Below are positions 21,130 to 30,814 of a stretch of DNA of 43,578 nucleotides, piece by piece. Location: positions 1 through 43,578 of the forward strand of contig JBNGIS010007861.1 in assembly GCA_049999725.1 (NCBI GenBank), given 5' to 3'. The notes under the pieces were generated by a model. The model saw only the letters and a program-made list of their open reading frames with translations. It was not told where the DNA came from and made no database searches. Position 1 is the first letter of the stretch; the number at the start of each line of letters is the position of its first letter. This DNA comes from Haplomitrium mnioides (lineage: Eukaryota; Marchantiophyta; Haplomitriopsida; Calobryales). Both the position numbers and the translations under genes were made by a program.

Positions 21130-22022
21130 ATGGAGAATCAAGAAGCAATGATGAAAGCGATACAACAATAAATTGAACATATTTCTTGCTTGGTAGAGTT
21201 TTATATGCAAATAGGAAAGCGGGCACCTTTTCAAGAAGAAGAAAGTTATATGCGATTTCTCAAGCCAAAAGCATATGATGGGAAGACGACTTCTAACTCA
21301 TCTCAGAATTTCCTGTTTGATTATGAACAATATTTTGAGGCTACCAACACAAGAGAGGTTGGTCGAAGAATTCTATTTGCTACAAGTCAATTGGAAGGAG
21401 ATGCAAAAACTTAGTGGAGTTATCAAATTGAGCAAGCTCAACGTGGATATATCACTCCAATTTCTTCTTGGCAAGAGTATAAAAAAGCGGTGAATATAAG
21501 ATTAGGGTTCTGAATGTTCTAAAATTGGCAAGAGATTGCTTAGCAGAATTAAAGCAACTTGGTAAAGTAAGGAGCTATGTGACGTAATTTAAGAATATCA
21601 TTATGCAAACTTCTAATATGGGCGAGGGAGAAACTTTGGATTGCTTTGTTCGAGGATTGAAACCTCGCACTAGAATAGAAGTGATAATGAGAGAGTCGTC
21701 TTAAGTAGAAGAAGAAATTTGTATGACAAAATGATAAGACTTGCTACAACCGATCATCGAAGCTAAGCCAAGTCCACAAAAGGCTTTACCAAATGTTTGT
21801 GTGCAAGAAAATGACGTTGCATCTATGGAGATTGATGAGGCGCAAATAGTGCCACCCACTAATATAAAGCGTGAGCATCTATGCCAAAGTGGAGGATGTT
21901 TTTATTGTTGACAGCTTGGTCATATGATTGCAAATTGCCCATGTTGCCAAAGTTGGCGACGTGCTCTTGTTTAAGCGACATCTGTTGAAGAAGAACATCA
22001 GAGAAACAACCAAGCTCAATAA
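21130..22022 (+). pseudogene. B gag, broken
   Basis: ATG at 21130 (MENQEAMMKAIQQ, then TAA). Then RAPFQEEESYMRFLKPKAYD near 21220, FLFDYEQYFEA near 21315, RRILFATSQLEG near 21365, and a CCHC knuckle at 21897-21938 whose fifth codon is TGA. The frame ends at TAA 22020-22022, a stop shared in position by C, D, F and H. The frame changes from 1 to 0 inside, so there is at least one indel. TGA 21732-21734 stands where F has TGG. Confidence 0.85.
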
Positions 22023-22048
22023 AGATAGTCGAGTAGTTTACTTAGAGC

Positions 22049-22470
22049 TTGACTAGTTCCAATGGAATGAAAAGCTCAACAAGAATTAGAAACACCTTGT
22101 TTCATCTACGCGGTATGGTTGATGAGCATTTTTGTAGAATATTGGTAGATTGTGGAAGTTTTGAAATTTTCAAGTCATTACGGTTTGCAAAGAAAGTCAA
22201 AGCTTTGACTTTGCCTATCAAGGGAAGTTTTGTAACTATGACCGATGGCCAAAAACATGAAGTATTCCACTCATTCAAGCCATTTCTTCTAAAGATTGGC
22301 AAAGAGTATGAAGAATCTATGGATTTTGTTATTGCACCTCTATAGGATGACATTCTTTTGAGCTTGCTTAGGCTTGAAGATCGTTTTACTCAAGTTGATT
22401 GGGGAAAATGACAAATTCAAGTTACTTTACAAGGAAAGAAAATTTTTAGGACATCTGACATTGTTGGTGA
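22049..22470 (+). pseudogene. B protease
   Basis: An aspartic protease with RILVDCGSFEIF near 22135 (D-C-G in place of the usual D-S/T-G), a flap region with GSFVTMTDGQKHEVF, and a C-terminal block. The frame is -1 relative to gag. Stops lie at about 22343 and at 22409-22411. D has an Arg codon at the latter position, and C has the same TGA. Confidence 0.8.
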
Positions 22471-22539
22471 AGAGCCCTAAATCAGTTCAACATAATGTTT
22501 TGATGGAGAAAAAGTTGCATGCTTTTGTTGTATAGATCA

Positions 22540-23440
22540 AGCCTATCGTAGACTTGAATAACGAGGGAGGGAAATTCGTACTAACCTCAATGATTGATGA
22601 TATTTTGAAGGAGTTTTCAGATGTATTTCGAGATGATTTGCCAAAATGGTTGCTAGATGATCGTGGAATGCCCTTTCTAATTGAGTTGATACTAAGAAGT
22701 ACTCTATATAATCGGTCTATATACCGATTATCGCTACAAGATTTGGAAGATCTTTGCAAGACCTTGATAGATATTCTTGAGAAGGATTTCATTCAGCATA
22801 ATACTTGATCTTAGGGAGTATTGGTATTCTTTGTATCAAAAAAAGATGGTGGATTTTGTCTTTGTACTGATTATCACGGTTTGCAGAAGCAAACCGTAAA
22901 GAATGCCAATCCCTTACCATGTATTGATGATTTGTTGGATCAATTAGTAGTAGGTGGTAATTTTCCAAGCTCGATCTTCAAAGTAGCTATGAGCAAATTC
23001 CTATCAAGCCAAGTGATATGCCGAAGACAATTTTTTGCACGAGGTATAGATATTTTGAGTGGAAGGTCTTTACATTTGGTTTCATTGATGCTTTTGCCAT
23101 ATTCATGGATGAAATGCATCAAATTTTTGATGGGTTATTGAATAAGTCATTTTTTGGTATTCTTGCATGACATTCTTATTTTTAGCAAAACTGAAGCTCA
23201 ATATCGTAGTCATCTAAAAGAAGTTTTACAAAGATTTCACAATTGGAAGTTTCATTGCAAGAGATCCAAGTGTAAATTTTGTAAGAAAGAGGTTACTTAA
23301 CTAGGGCACAAGATGTCTGTGGATGATATAAAAATGAAAGAAGAGAAAATCAAAGCTATTACTGAGTGGCCAACACCAAAGGAGGCAAAGGATATTAGAG
23401 ATTTCAATGGATTGGCAAGCTTTTATTGACGATTCATCTA
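22540..23440 (+). pseudogene. B reverse transcriptase, catalytic Asp replaced by His
   Basis: EFSDVFRDDLPKWLLDDRG near 22610, IYRLSLQDLEDL near 22720, [19 protein letters not shown] near 22820 and [12 protein letters not shown] near 22915 are clear RT blocks. The YxDD-type motif reads FLHD (His codon 23166-23168), where minus-strand copy D reads FLDD. The connection block GHKMSVDDIKMKEEKIKAI lies near 23310. At least two frame changes and several stops are present. Confidence 0.85.
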
Positions 23441-23529
23441 TTATAATGCATATATTTTTGCACGACTTACAGATCTGCTAGGCAAGGAGGTCGATCAAGT
23501 TTCAATGGACCAACAAAGAGCAAGCGACA

Positions 23530-23990
23530 TTTCAATAGCTTAAAGATGCAATCTCTTCTCGTTCCATTCTATAGCTATATGATCCAAAGGCACATTGTAT
23601 AGTTGATTTTGATGCTTCTAATTTTGCAATTGAAGTAGTTTTGCAGTAAGAGTTTGAGGATGGACTTCATCAAATTACCTTCATGTCACGCTGGTTGAAT
23701 GCAGCAGACACAAACTATTTTGCAAGAGATCGAGAGCAATTGACAATGGTTTATGCTACCAAGATGTGGAGGCACTATCTTTTGGGTAGACCTGTGCTTA
23801 TACGCATAGATCACAAGTTATTTTTGTAATCAAATCATTTGGAAAATATGACAAGTCGTCATCACTGATGGGAAGATCAATTGCAAATTATTGATATCAA
23901 GCTAAAGTACAAGCTTGAAAGGCTCCACAGCATTTTTGATGCACTATCACTAAGGTTAGATCATCAAGTGAATACAATAGAGGTGAGCAA
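23530..23990 (+). pseudogene. B RNase H, broken
   Basis: A heavily broken domain. DFDASNFAIEVVLQ near 23605, FMSRWLN-type block near 23683, YFARDREQLTMVYATKMWRH near 23725 and IRIDHK near 23805 match Ty3/gypsy RNase H. Stops include TAA at about 23829. Confidence 0.75.
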
Positions 23991-24089
23991 CATTAGTATC
24001 CTACATTTAGATGAGGCAACTAGTAGGAGTTATCATAAAAAACTACAAGAAGATGCTTTCTTTAGTCTTGTTGGAGCATGATTGGGCGT

Positions 24090-25270
24090 CAAGGATAGTG
24101 AGTATCATTCTTTTTCCATTCGAGATAGTATTCTCTATCGAAGCCATTAAGTATATGTTCCACAAGATGATAGAGTTCAAATAGCTTGTTTATAAGAAGC
24201 GCATGACCTTCCTATCTATGAGCATTTTAGAGTAGATAAAACTACAAAGTTGCTTCAACATACTTGGTGGTGCTTAACTTGGCTCGAGATGTTCATGGTT
24301 TTGTTTGTTCGTGTGAAAGATGTCAATGAAACAAAGCTTCGAATAAAAAACCAGCGAGGCTTCTTCAACTATTACCAATTCCTACTGCTCGTTGGGAACA
24401 TGTAAGTTTAGATCTTATCACTACACTTGGAGCTACACCTCGTGGGTTTACTGCCATTGTGGTGTTTGTGGACAAGGTCAGCAAGCATATTTATTTAGCG
24501 CCAACGTTGCATACGTTAGATGCTCCACATTTGGCAAAAAGTTACTTTGATATTGTTTTTTGCCATCACGGAATGCCCAAGGTGTAAATATCTTATAGGG
24601 ATTCGCGTTTCACTAGAAAGTTTAGGCAAGAGTTGTTCAAACTTCTAGGAACCAAACTTTCTATGTCTACTGGTTATCATTCACAAACAGAAAGGCAAAC
24701 AAAGCATGCTAATCGCACTTTGGAAGACATGCTTCATGCGTTTATCAATGTTCATCACAACGATTGGGATAGTTTCTTACCAACTCTAGAGTTTGCTTAC
24801 AACAACTCCAAACAAGAAAATACTGATTTTTCTTCTTTCTTTGTTAATTTAGGTTAGCATCCTCTTGTTTATGATGGTTTTCTTTCTGCTTCTTCTTCTA
24901 ATATTCCCAATATTTCTACTTTTTTGTCTCATTTACCTTCTTCCTTGCGTGATACTCGCAACCATTTTAGTGTTGCTCAAAATCGGCAAAACAAATGTGA
25001 CAATAGTCATGATCATGATTTCTCTTATGTTTTTTGGAACCAACTTATGTTATCCACTCATTGTCTCCTATTGTCTTTAGATACTCAAGTCCGTAAGTTA
25101 TCTCTTGCTTGGAATGGTCATTTCTCTATTTCTCAGGTTTTTATCATGTTGCTTATAAACTTCATCTTCATCTTCATATGAAGATTCATCCTCTCATCTA
25201 TGTATATCCAAACTAAAGACTTTTGTTTCTAGTCCATCTTCTTTTCCAAATCGTGTTCAACTTCCTCCTC
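24090..25270 (+). pseudogene. B integrase, broken
   Basis: The zinc finger (about 24210-24335) ends CSCERCQ with a TGA next. The core has LLQLLPIPTARWEHVSLDL near 24365, TAIVVFVDKVSKHI near 24450, and a decayed second-Asp block near 24597. The Glu region reads SQTERQTKHANRTLEDM near 24690, so the catalytic Glu position is altered (T-K-H). The C-terminal part runs to about 25200, with frame changes near 24860 and 25180. Confidence 0.85.
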
Positions 25271-25282
25271 TGGCTATTGTTC

Positions 25283-25475
25283 TTGATTATTATGAAGATT
25301 TTGAAGTGGAGCGCATTTTGGCAAAAAGAGTTATTAAGCAAATGTAACATCCACAAGTTTAATACAAGGCTTTGAAGAAAGGCTATCCACTTCATGATGC
25401 TACTTGGGAACCTTCTTCAAATCTTGAGAATTCACAAGAGGTTGTTCAAATATTTGAAAATTGCATCAATAACGA
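25283..25475 (+). pseudogene. B chromodomain at the integrase C-terminus
   Basis: FEVERILAKRV, a stop, then ALKKGYPLHDATWEPSSNL and an acidic helix match the chromodomain fold (aromatic residue, W-E-P, N-L). This places the family among chromoviruses. TAA at about 25345 and another stop a few codons later break it. Confidence 0.8.
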
Positions 25476-25504
25476 AAACGTTATCGACTATAATGCGATG
25501 ATTA

Positions 25505-25768
25505 TGTAATAGTACAAGCATAAGAGTATGCTATTTATAAGAAAATAGAGAGGAGTGAAGGAAGTGGTAGTGAGGTACTTTTAGGGTTGACATTAGATTA
25601 CTTGACTTTGAAGTCACTTTTGGTAGACAGTCACTTTTAGAGTTGAAATTAGAAGTGACTTGTAAGTGAAGGAAGAGGGATGACACTCTCCTCTCTTGTA
25701 TAAATAGAAGGGCTTCTTATCCTCACTTCTCATTCTAGAGTTCCTCCCAATTTGGTTTGGCTCTTTGG
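25505..25768 (+). repeat. 3' LTR of B, truncated
   Basis: It starts TGTAATAGTACAAGC and carries a perfect TATAAATAG at 25699-25707. Similarity to the 5' LTR ends at ...GGCTCTTTGGA, where inverted copy D begins. About 116 bases of the LTR end are missing. No clear G-rich purine tract precedes it. Confidence 0.9.
25699..25707 (+). promoter_or_regulatory. TATA box of the family B LTR
   Basis: TATAAATAG about 195 bases into the LTR, also intact in C at 29657-29665. The transcription start of the element would lie about 30 bases downstream. Confidence 0.75.
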
Positions 25769-25799
25769 ATGCAAAAACACCTTGTACTCTAGGCAATTA

Positions 25800-26600
25800 A
25801 CCTCTTGCTTCAAAAATTCTCACTTAGATCTCATGCAATAAAACTTTGAGTTGCGCAAATTTTGCAATACTTCTTTCAGATGATTGTGATGTTCATCTTC
25901 AATTTTGATAAAAATAAAAATGTCATCCAAGAATACCAAAACAAACTTATCCAATGGCTCATCAAAAGTTCAGTGCATTTGATCCATGAATATGGTCGGA
26001 GCATATGTAAGAGCAAATATAAGGACCTTCCACTCAAAATGGCTATATCTTGTGTGAAAAGTTGTCTTTGGCACATCACTTGGCTTGACAAGAATTTTTC
26101 AATTGCCACTTCAAAGATCCAGTCTAGAAAAGAATCTCGCACTACTCAATTGATCCAACAAATCATCAATATGTGGTAAAAAATAAGCATTCTTTACTGT
26201 TTGATTGTTCAAACTGTGATAATGAGTCTAAAGAAAAAATTCACCATCTTTCTTTAGTAGAGATAATACTAAAGCTTCTTAAGGAAAAATACTATCCTAA
26301 ATGAAATACTTCAAGGTCTTGCAAAGCTCTTCCAATTCTCATGGAGATAACTGATATGTAAGTTGATTACAAGGAGTGCTTTGTGGTATCAATTCAATCA
26401 TAAATGGCATTCCAAGATCATCTTGCAACCCTTTTGGGAAATCATCCGGAAATACATATGAAAATTCCCTTCAAATATCATCAATCATTGAGGTTGGTAC
26501 AGATTTCCCTCCCTTCTTATTCAAGTCTACAATACGCTTGACTCATACAATAAATACACATAGCTCTTTCTCCATGAAGACATTAGGCTAAACTAACTTA
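25800..26600 (-). pseudogene. D reverse transcriptase, partial
   Basis: On the minus strand the RT blocks run from the SMIDDI-like block near 26490 to the FLDD motif at about 25920 and the KEVLQ-type block near 25870. Several frameshifts. RT, like RNase H and integrase beyond it, is cut at the junction with B. Confidence 0.75.
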
Positions 26601-26644
26601 GGCCTCTCCACCAATGGTGCTCGACGCCCTAAAAGAACCTACTT

Positions 26645-27042
26645 TCATTGTAAATTAACTTGAATTTTTCGTTTTGCCCAATCAATTTGAGTGGATTGAT
26701 CTTCAAGCCAATCATATTGTACGAGTGCAATAACAAAATACATAGATTTCTCATACTCTTTGCTAGTCTTTAGAAGAAATGGCTTGTTTGAGTAGAACAT
26801 CTCATGTTTTTGGCCGTCAACTATAGTCACCAAACTTCTCTTGATAGGCAAAGTCTTAGCTTTGATTTTAATTGCAAAACGTATTGATATAAATTTTTCA
26901 AAACTTCCACAATCCACCAACATTTCACAAGAATACTCATCAACCATACTATTTAGATGAAGTTATGTGCCTCTAATGATTTTCAAGATTTTAATTCTAT
27001 TGGAACTAATCAAACTCTTAGTAAGCCGCTCAATTGTCTTTA
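26645..27042 (-). pseudogene. D gag end and protease
   Basis: Gag stop at 27040-27042, then protease with EMLVDCGSFEKFISIRF and KRSLVTIVDGQKHEMF. The leader ATG at 26947 is 95 bases from the gag stop, as in B, C and F. The protease frame itself is open for 100 codons, the longest open protease in the window. Confidence 0.8.
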
Positions 27043-27600
27043 TTGAGGTTGGTCGTTTCTTTGATTTTCTTTTTCAACAATTGCTACTTCAACAAGAGGT
27101 AGATTTCGCGAATCAACATGTGCATCTAGCTGCCCATATTGAAGGCTAGTAGTGTGCCTGTAAACGTTTTGAGCTCAGCCTTGTAGGACTTTGCGGGCTT
27201 GTTTTAGGGGTGTCTTTCACTTACATTGTCAGATTTGGAGTTTGCAATGATGATGCATTTTTTCCCGATTTAGTAGTATTGTGTAAGTCCTATCCATGGC
27301 ACTCTCAAAGCAAGCAAAACGGCAAAACACAACTCAACGGGGTTTCATTGACACCAACAACTGTTGGTACAAACAGAAGAGTCTCGTAGTACAGGACCCT
27401 CACATGAAACCTCGACTAAACTTAAATAATAAAAGTCAATTAGACTCTATCGACAATCTGCTACAACGCAAGCAACACAAAAACCAAAATGGAGTCTAGT
27501 GGTATTGTAAACACTACCAATGAAACATCCAAACAGAGGACCGGCTTTGAAAAACATGTTTCCTTATCCGGCCCCATCCAACGACGTTGGAAGCGACATT

Positions 27601-27909
27601 TCAGCCAACCATTGCTTCTTCGATAACCAAGGCACCAACTCCATTGCCAATGAAGTCATTAAAAAACACGTGATTAGTAGCGATATTCGTCATTACGAAA
27701 TGGTCACCTTGTTGTGTGTCGGACATGAGGGTTAAACTTTGACTCTCTCCCGGTAGGAGGCTCTCCTGCGCTATTTTAGAGAAGGCATCCTCGATTTTGA
27801 GGTTTATGTTGGTGCAATTGTTGATAAACTGGATATCGAACGCATCCGCTGCCAAGAGCATGGGGGCAACAATAAGCATGGCAAAAACTCGTTGAACCGT
27901 TTTGGCCAT
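27601..27909 (-). CDS. Small secreted protein of unknown family (102 aa), possibly a gene fragment
   Basis: The ORF starts with ATG in a good plant context (CATCATGGCC). Residues 1-23 form a clear signal peptide: Lys/Arg, then a hydrophobic core with AMLIVAPMLLAADA, and likely cleavage before FDIQF. The mature part (about 79 residues) has one early Cys (FINNCTN), a short PGES turn and no repeats. The start of the mature part recalls beta-rich secreted plant proteins such as thaumatin-like ones, but is too short to assign. Upstream on the same strand are a CT-rich leader and TATAATT about 150 bases from the ATG. A short out-of-frame upstream ATG lies at 28024. I see no intron signal that extends it and no clear poly(A) signal. 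It could be a complete small gene, a first exon or a relic. Confidence 0.5.
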   Translation of the reverse strand: MAKTVQRVFAMLIVAPMLLAADAFDIQFINNCTNINLKIEDAFSKIAQESLLPGESQSLTLMSDTQQGDHFVMTNIATNHVFFNDFIGNGVGALVIEEAMVG

Positions 27910-28056
27910 GATGATGAAGATGCTCTAGAAGTGAGGATGGGGAAGACTGTACAACTTTGTATCCTGTGAGTGAGTTGGTGAACTGGAGATGGAGAATGGA
28001 AGAGAAGAGAAGAGAAGGAGCCATTTGAATTGAGGAGGAAGTAAGGAAGCAAGCAA

Positions 28057-28063
28057 ATTATAG
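28057..28063 (-). promoter_or_regulatory. Possible TATA box for the small secreted ORF
   Basis: TATAATT on the minus strand, followed by a CT-rich leader of the kind common in plant 5' UTRs. Only the position supports it. Confidence 0.35.
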
Positions 28064-28189
28064 GGGACTGAGTGATAGTTGGTGGGTGGAAGGGAAGGAA
28101 AGGAAAGGAAAGGAAAGTGGGGAGAAGGATTCAATGCCATGGCATACCAAACATGGCAAAAACAACTTCAAAGTGAAATCAGAGCTTAT

Positions 28190-28565
28190 TCACCAAAACT
28201 TGTGAGAAAGTGTCAAAACCAGCGTACACCCAAACTTGTGAGAAAGTGTCAAAGCTCACATACTACACAAGTAACGACCTAGCACATTAGTAGGTAACCA
28301 AACCTTACTAAGAAGTACAAGACAAGCTTGACCTCCTTACAAATGCAAGACCTAAAAGAAATGGGTTAGTAAACTAACCTACTATTGACCTAACACTCCA
28401 ACTCGCCAACCTACTTTCTTAAGAAATACAACACAAGTGTGCCTTCCTTCCAAGTGCAAGACCAAAAAAATAGGTTATGGACACGAGACTCAAAGCATTA
28501 GCCTACCATACTTCTTTACTTACTCATATTGAACAAGATACTTCATTACTTACTCATATTGAATT
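28190..28565 (+). repeat. Cluster of short direct duplications
   Basis: AAACTTGTGAGAAAGTGTCAA occurs twice, about 36 bases apart (near 28197 and 28232). A looser ~120-base unit with 'tacaagacaagc...tgcaagacc' occurs near 28310 and again near 28425. TTACTTACTCATATTGAA occurs twice, 30 bases apart (near 28517 and 28547). Confidence 0.75.
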
Positions 28566-28609
28566 AGTTCAGTATCTTATCTTAAACTACTAAAATGCAT
28601 TTTTAATGT

Positions 28610-28985
28610 TGTAAAAGTAACAAGAAAGTAATGAGAATTTCTCTTCTATAGAATTGAAACAAATTGAAGGTAATTTTAAAATAATATTATACCAATTTTT
28701 GACATAGGAGTAGCATTTGATGGTTTTGTTTGAAGATTAAACACTTGCACTAGAATGAGGGTGATAAAAAGTAAGTTGTGTCATTTAGAAGAAGTTATAT
28801 GAATGGTTGAGCAAAAAAATATGACTAGTTTCTTGTAAAATACAATGTTGAACCACAACTTCAGTCAACTCTACAAGCTTGCATTGCATCATTCACACAA
28901 CTAGAGTAATTCATTTGGTGTGCAACAACAACTATTACCAATGCTCATTGTGAGGGTTGTGAGCGTGAGCTCCTAGGTGCTATGC
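28610..28985 (+). pseudogene. Relic I: part of family B gag
   Basis: It aligns with C gag from the 'caattcaaaatatcattatgcaaatt' block to the 'gagcgtgagcatctatgcca' block. The best kept part is TTAAACACTTGCACTAGAATGAGGGTGA near 28735, equal to the GLKPCTRMKVT block of C. It is very decayed, has no open frame and no LTR. It lies just upstream of C but is a separate, older insertion. Confidence 0.55.
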
Positions 28986-29460
28986 CAACAAAACTCCAAG
29001 CTTCACTTCCCGAACACGGAATTAACTTATGAAAGGGTTCTTTTTGGTAGCACTGACCAGCCCTATCCTTATATGCTCTTAATGCCTCCTTACTCATTAG
29101 TTGGGTTACCTCCGTACTCCTTAGTACCCAACCTATGGCCAATATATGCCAATTGCCTACCTTTTTAATTGCAAATTTCAGCTCTAAATTCTTCAAGAAC
29201 ATCATAGACTTGACAAGCTTAATTTGCAAAACACACTACTATCTAGCTAAGTTTTGACCTAGGAAACTCACAATTCTCCTACTGTTATCTTAATCATCAA
29301 GTAATTTAGTGGAGTGTGTTCACCAATCTCCACTCTTAATATCGCTGCTCTAGAAGATCTACTGCTTCTTCTGTTCGACTTGCAGCCTGTTAGTTGCAAT
29401 TGTCGATTTGTCTTCATGCGTTGCTCATCACCACACTCTCCCTCACACACACACGCACAA
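28986..29460. other. Unassigned stretch upstream of C
   Basis: No recognised gene. A short imperfect inverted repeat (TTAGTTGGGTTACC and TTAGTACCCAACC near 29098-29132) and a CA-rich end (about 29440-29460) are present. The last bases (CACAA) would be the left target-site copy of C, but the right end of C is lost. Confidence 0.4.
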
Positions 29461-29858
29461 TGTAATAGTACAAACATAAGGTTGTGCTATTTATAAGAAA
29501 ATAGAGAGGAGTGAAAGAAGTGGTAGTGAGTTACTTTTATGGTTAAGATTAGATTACTTACCTTTGAAGTCACTTTTGGTAGAGAGTCAACTTTATGGCT
29601 GAAATAAGAAGTGACTTGTAAGTGAAGAGAAAGAGGAAAGACACCCTCTTCTCTTGTATAAATAGAAGGTCTTCTTAGCCTCACTTCTCATTCTGGACTT
29701 ACTCTCAATTCGATTTGGCTCTTTGGTTGCTTGGCAATGGCTAGCACTCTTGGCTTTGGTTTGCTTATTGGCTTTGAGTTGTGTAACTCTTTTAGAGTTG
29801 TCTTGAAGTATTACTTATTTGGAAGCTGGTTTTTGAGTTCTCTTTGAGTTCTTTTACA
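29461..29858 (+). repeat. 5' LTR of C (398 bp)
   Basis: It starts TGTAATAGTACAAACATAAGG and ends ...TTCTTTTACA. TATAAATAG is at 29657-29665. A short duplication (GAGTTCTCTTTGAGTTCT) near its end adds bases relative to B. Confidence 0.9.
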
Positions 29859-29859
29859 T

Positions 29860-29872
29860 TGGTATCATAGCC
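29860..29872 (+). other. Primer-binding site of C
   Basis: TGGTATCATAGCC lies one base after the LTR end. It differs by one base (A for G) from the common plant TGGTATCAGAGCC site for initiator tRNA-Met. Confidence 0.85.
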
Positions 29873-29889
29873 ACGTTCTTTTTGGTGGA

Positions 29890-30789
29890 ATGGAAAATCA
29901 AGGAGTAAGGATGCAAGCATTGCAACAACAAATTGAACATCTTTCTCGCTTGCTAGAAGTTCAAATGCAAATAGGGAACAGGGCACCTTTTCAAGAAGAA
30001 GAAAGTCATATGCGGTTTCTTAAGCCAAAAGTTTATGATGGTAGAACGATTCTTGATGCATCTAAGAATTTCTTGTTTGATTATGAGCAATATTTTGAGG
30101 CTATCACTATAAGAGAGGATGGTAGAAGAATTCTATTTGCTACAAGTAAGTTGGAAGAAGTGGCAAAGACTTGATAAAGATATCAAATTGAGCAAGCTCA
30201 ACGTGAATTTGTCACTCCAATTGCTTCTTGGCAAGAGTTTAAAGAAGTGGTAAATCTAAGATTTAAGGTTTTGAATGCTCCAAAGGTGGCAATAGATTGT
30301 TCGGCAGAATTGAAGCAACTTGGTACGGTAAGGAGCTATGTCACGCAATTTCAAAATATCATTATGCAAATTCCTAATATGGGTGAGGGAGAAGCTTTGG
30401 ATCGCTTTGTTCGAGGATTGAAGCCTTGCACTAGAATGAAAGTGACAATGAAAGAGCCCTCTCAACTAGAAGAAGCAATGCGTATGACAGAATGATATGA
30501 CTCGCTACTAGCGACCAACGAGACTAGGCCACATCCACGTCTACAACAAGCTTTACTAAATGTTTGTGTGCGAGAAAATAAGGCTCTATCTATGGAGATT
30601 GATGCGGCGCAAAGAATGGCACTCATTGATGTAGAGCGTGAGCATCTATGCCAAAGTGAAGGATGTTTTGACTGTTGACAGCTTGGTCATATCATTGCAG
30701 ATTGCCCACGTCACCAAGGTCGACTATGTACTCTTGTTCAAGTTGCAGCTGTTGAAGAAGAAAATCAGAGAATTGACCGACCCCAATAA
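29890..30789 (+). pseudogene. C gag, broken by point stops
   Basis: ATG at 29890 (MENQGVRMQALQQQIEHLSR) is followed by one reading frame kept to the stop at 30787-30789. Internal stops include TGA-TAA near 30173, where F has TGG TGG; TGA 30493-30495, also in B; and TGA 30676-30678 inside the CCHC knuckle (30664-30705), also in B. Length is about 300 codons. No late protein of other type is fused. Confidence 0.87.
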
Positions 30790-30814
30790 AGATAGTCGAG
30801 CAGTTTATTGAGAG

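Larger units (their letters stand above)
20718..25768 (+). mobile_element. Copy B: chromovirus-like Ty3/gypsy element, 3' LTR truncated
   Basis: It has a 5' LTR, primer site, gag, protease, RT, RNase H, integrase, chromodomain and 264 bases of 3' LTR. The 5' and 3' LTRs match at roughly 89% over the shared part by eye, so insertion is old. It is flanked on both sides by minus-strand pieces of the same family (E left, D right). Stops and frameshifts make it inactive. Confidence 0.92.
25769..27140 (-). mobile_element. Copy D: 5' half (gag end, protease, RT) of a family B element, inverted
   Basis: On the minus strand it runs from the gag zinc-knuckle end (about 27140) through protease (26947-26645) and RT to the connection block near 25770. 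There is no LTR. The left end meets the truncated 3' LTR of B. It keeps the RT motif FLDD (Asp codon at 25925-25927) and an Arg codon (26669-26671) where B and C have TGA, so it is less damaged at those sites. It may be the other half of E. Confidence 0.83.
27141..28609. other. Non-transposon island with short tandem repeats
   Basis: No retroelement domain is seen between D and relic I. It contains the small ORF at 27601-27909 (minus), a (GGAAA)n stretch near 28096-28117, and several short direct duplications between 28190 and 28565. It may be the remaining host sequence of the window. Confidence 0.5.

Noticed and set aside
24924-25181. 85-codon hydrophobic-looking ORF as a separate membrane protein
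   Set aside because: It is the integrase C-terminal region of B read in two frames; E and general family layout explain it.
28024-28026. Upstream ATG as the true start of the small secreted ORF
   Set aside because: It is out of frame with the signal-peptide frame and gives a product without features.
30760-30800. Slippery heptamer for -1 frameshifting at the family B gag end
   Set aside because: The sequence before the stop differs among copies and none fits X-XXY-YYZ in the gag frame.
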